Origin: Anaerolineae bacterium
GTDB taxonomy: Bacteria > Chloroflexota > Anaerolineae > Aggregatilineales > Phototrophicaceae
DNA: 6,813 nt
Direction: 5' to 3'
Assembly: GCA_025454715.1 (NCBI GenBank)
Contig: JALONY010000087.1
Span: forward strand, 1-6,813
Position 1 is the first letter of the stretch. Each line of letters opens with the position of its first letter. Shown one piece after another: positions 6,165 through 6,813 of the stretch. The translations under genes and the position numbers were made by a program. The notes below the pieces were generated by a model that searched no databases, was not told the origin of the DNA, and saw only the letters and a program-made list of their open reading frames with translations.

Positions 6165-6813
6165 TCACTCGTCAAACTGGTAAGTCGCCTCAGCATAATA
6201 CCGAACCTGCCGGTTCGCAAACCGCCGTTGCACCCATTGCCGCAACAGCGCGTTCTTCTCACCCAACGTTAGCGTTTCGTCCAACACCGCCGACATCGGG
6301 TAATTCAGCCGGATGGCGCGCCCTTGGATGATGTGGCGGCTGATGCCCGGCGGCAAGAACGCCTTCAGCGTCGCCGCCTCGATGATGTCGGCAGGTGCAT
6401 ACGCCGGAAACAGCATCAAGCCAGTCGCCTCGGGGTAATCGGTGAACGCTTGGGCGGGGTCATCGTGCGCAGTACGGTTCAGCGACGCCTGCCGCTGATA
6501 CAACCGCACGACCTCGCGCAGTACCGCGTTGCGCTCGTGCACCCCCCGCGCCGTCGTATGGAAGCTGAACACCCGCCCATCCGGCACCGCCAAGCGCGCC
6601 AACGGTGCATCGGTGGCCGCCTCGACCACCTCCAGCGCCTCGATACCGCGCAATTGCATCAAGAACGTCGCCATCTGCCACCGGCTGATGACGTGGTTCC
6701 ACACCCCGAGGTGTAGCCACGGGCTGGCATAATCGGCCACCTGCACCAAAATATCGCGCCAGCCCAGCGCCGCAAAGCAATAATGCCGGTTCGCCCCGTC
6801 CAAAATCACGTAG
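6165..6813 (-). CDS. ParB/Srx-fold protein related to SerK/SbnI serine-kinase group (5' end off window)
   Basis: At least 214 residues are present and the frame stays open to the right edge; the codon before GTG 6809 is TAC, so the GTG is most likely an internal Val. The fragment begins inside the motif VILDGANRHYCFAALG, followed by ILVQVADYASPWLHLGVWNHVI. The D-G-x-x-R form matches the nucleotide or active-site loop of ParB/Srx-like proteins of the SerK (free serine kinase) and SbnI type. Numbering from the GTG, LPPGISRHIIQGRAIRLNYP (152-171) and the ending VRYYAEATYQFDE (202-214) are further blocks that resemble remembered members of this group. Roughly the first 30-50 residues, including residues important in SerK, are off the window. 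By family it could make O-phosphoserine from serine, bind DNA as a regulator, or do both. The ACT-domain gene directly downstream fits an amino-acid-related role. The family call is moderately confident and the function is not established. Confidence 0.68.
   Translation of the reverse strand, partial: YVILDGANRHYCFAALGWRDILVQVADYASPWLHLGVWNHVISRWQMATFLMQLRGIEALEVVEAATDAPLARLAVPDGRVFSFHTTARGVHERNAVLREVVRLYQRQASLNRTAHDDPAQAFTDYPEATGLMLFPAYAPADIIEAATLKAFLPPGISRHIIQGRAIRLNYPMSAVLDETLTLGEKNALLRQWVQRRFANRQVRYYAEATYQFDE

Noticed and set aside
6165..6809. GTG 6809 as the true start of the ParB/Srx-like gene
   Set aside because: It falls inside the conserved VILDGANR motif, no family member should begin there, and the frame remains open to the window edge, so the gene is treated as cut at its 5' end.

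Overview
The window is GC-rich (roughly 60-65% by eye), densely coding bacterial chromosome. It carries one tRNA gene and eight protein genes; the tRNA and one gene are cut by the window edges. No insertion sequence, phage gene, CRISPR array or long repeat was seen. The source looks like a member of the Chloroflexota, perhaps an Anaerolineae-like lineage. This rests on remembered family variants only: the LDPATSE form of the enolase metal site, the NPCxxC form of MnmA, the SACKTG loop of the cysteine desulfurase, and the conserved-hypothetical genes at the right end. The assignment is tentative.

Left end (1-1425, minus strand): enolase (eno), then a GC-rich hairpin that probably terminates its transcript, then a tRNA-Arg(UCU) gene whose last acceptor bases lie beyond the left edge. 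A 157-bp divergent intergenic region (1426-1582) follows. It holds a near-consensus sigma-70-type promoter pointing rightward.

Centre (1583-3914, plus strand): a two-gene operon of a NifS/IscS-type cysteine desulfurase and the tRNA 2-thiouridine synthetase MnmA, 7 bp apart. The desulfurase should take sulfur from cysteine as a persulfide, and MnmA uses that sulfur to thiolate U34 of tRNAs. MnmA here has a Cys-x-x-Cys plus a distant Cys instead of the Asp-x-x-Cys plus Cys of E. coli, which bears on whether it uses an Fe-S cluster. Its last ~23 codons run antisense into the next gene.

Right part (3844-6813, minus strand): a tightly packed run of five genes, transcribed right to left. In transcription order they are a ParB/Srx-like protein related to the SerK/SbnI group (5' end off the window), an ACT-domain protein, a small beta-rich protein with an acidic tail and no recognised family, a JAMM/MPN metalloprotease with a C-terminal membrane anchor, and an A24 prepilin-peptidase-like membrane protease without the usual zinc cysteines. 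Gaps are 29 bp or less and one junction is an ATGA overlap, so they are probably one operon. The combination suggests amino-acid sensing or metabolism next to membrane-linked proteolysis, but no joint function can be proved from the sequence.
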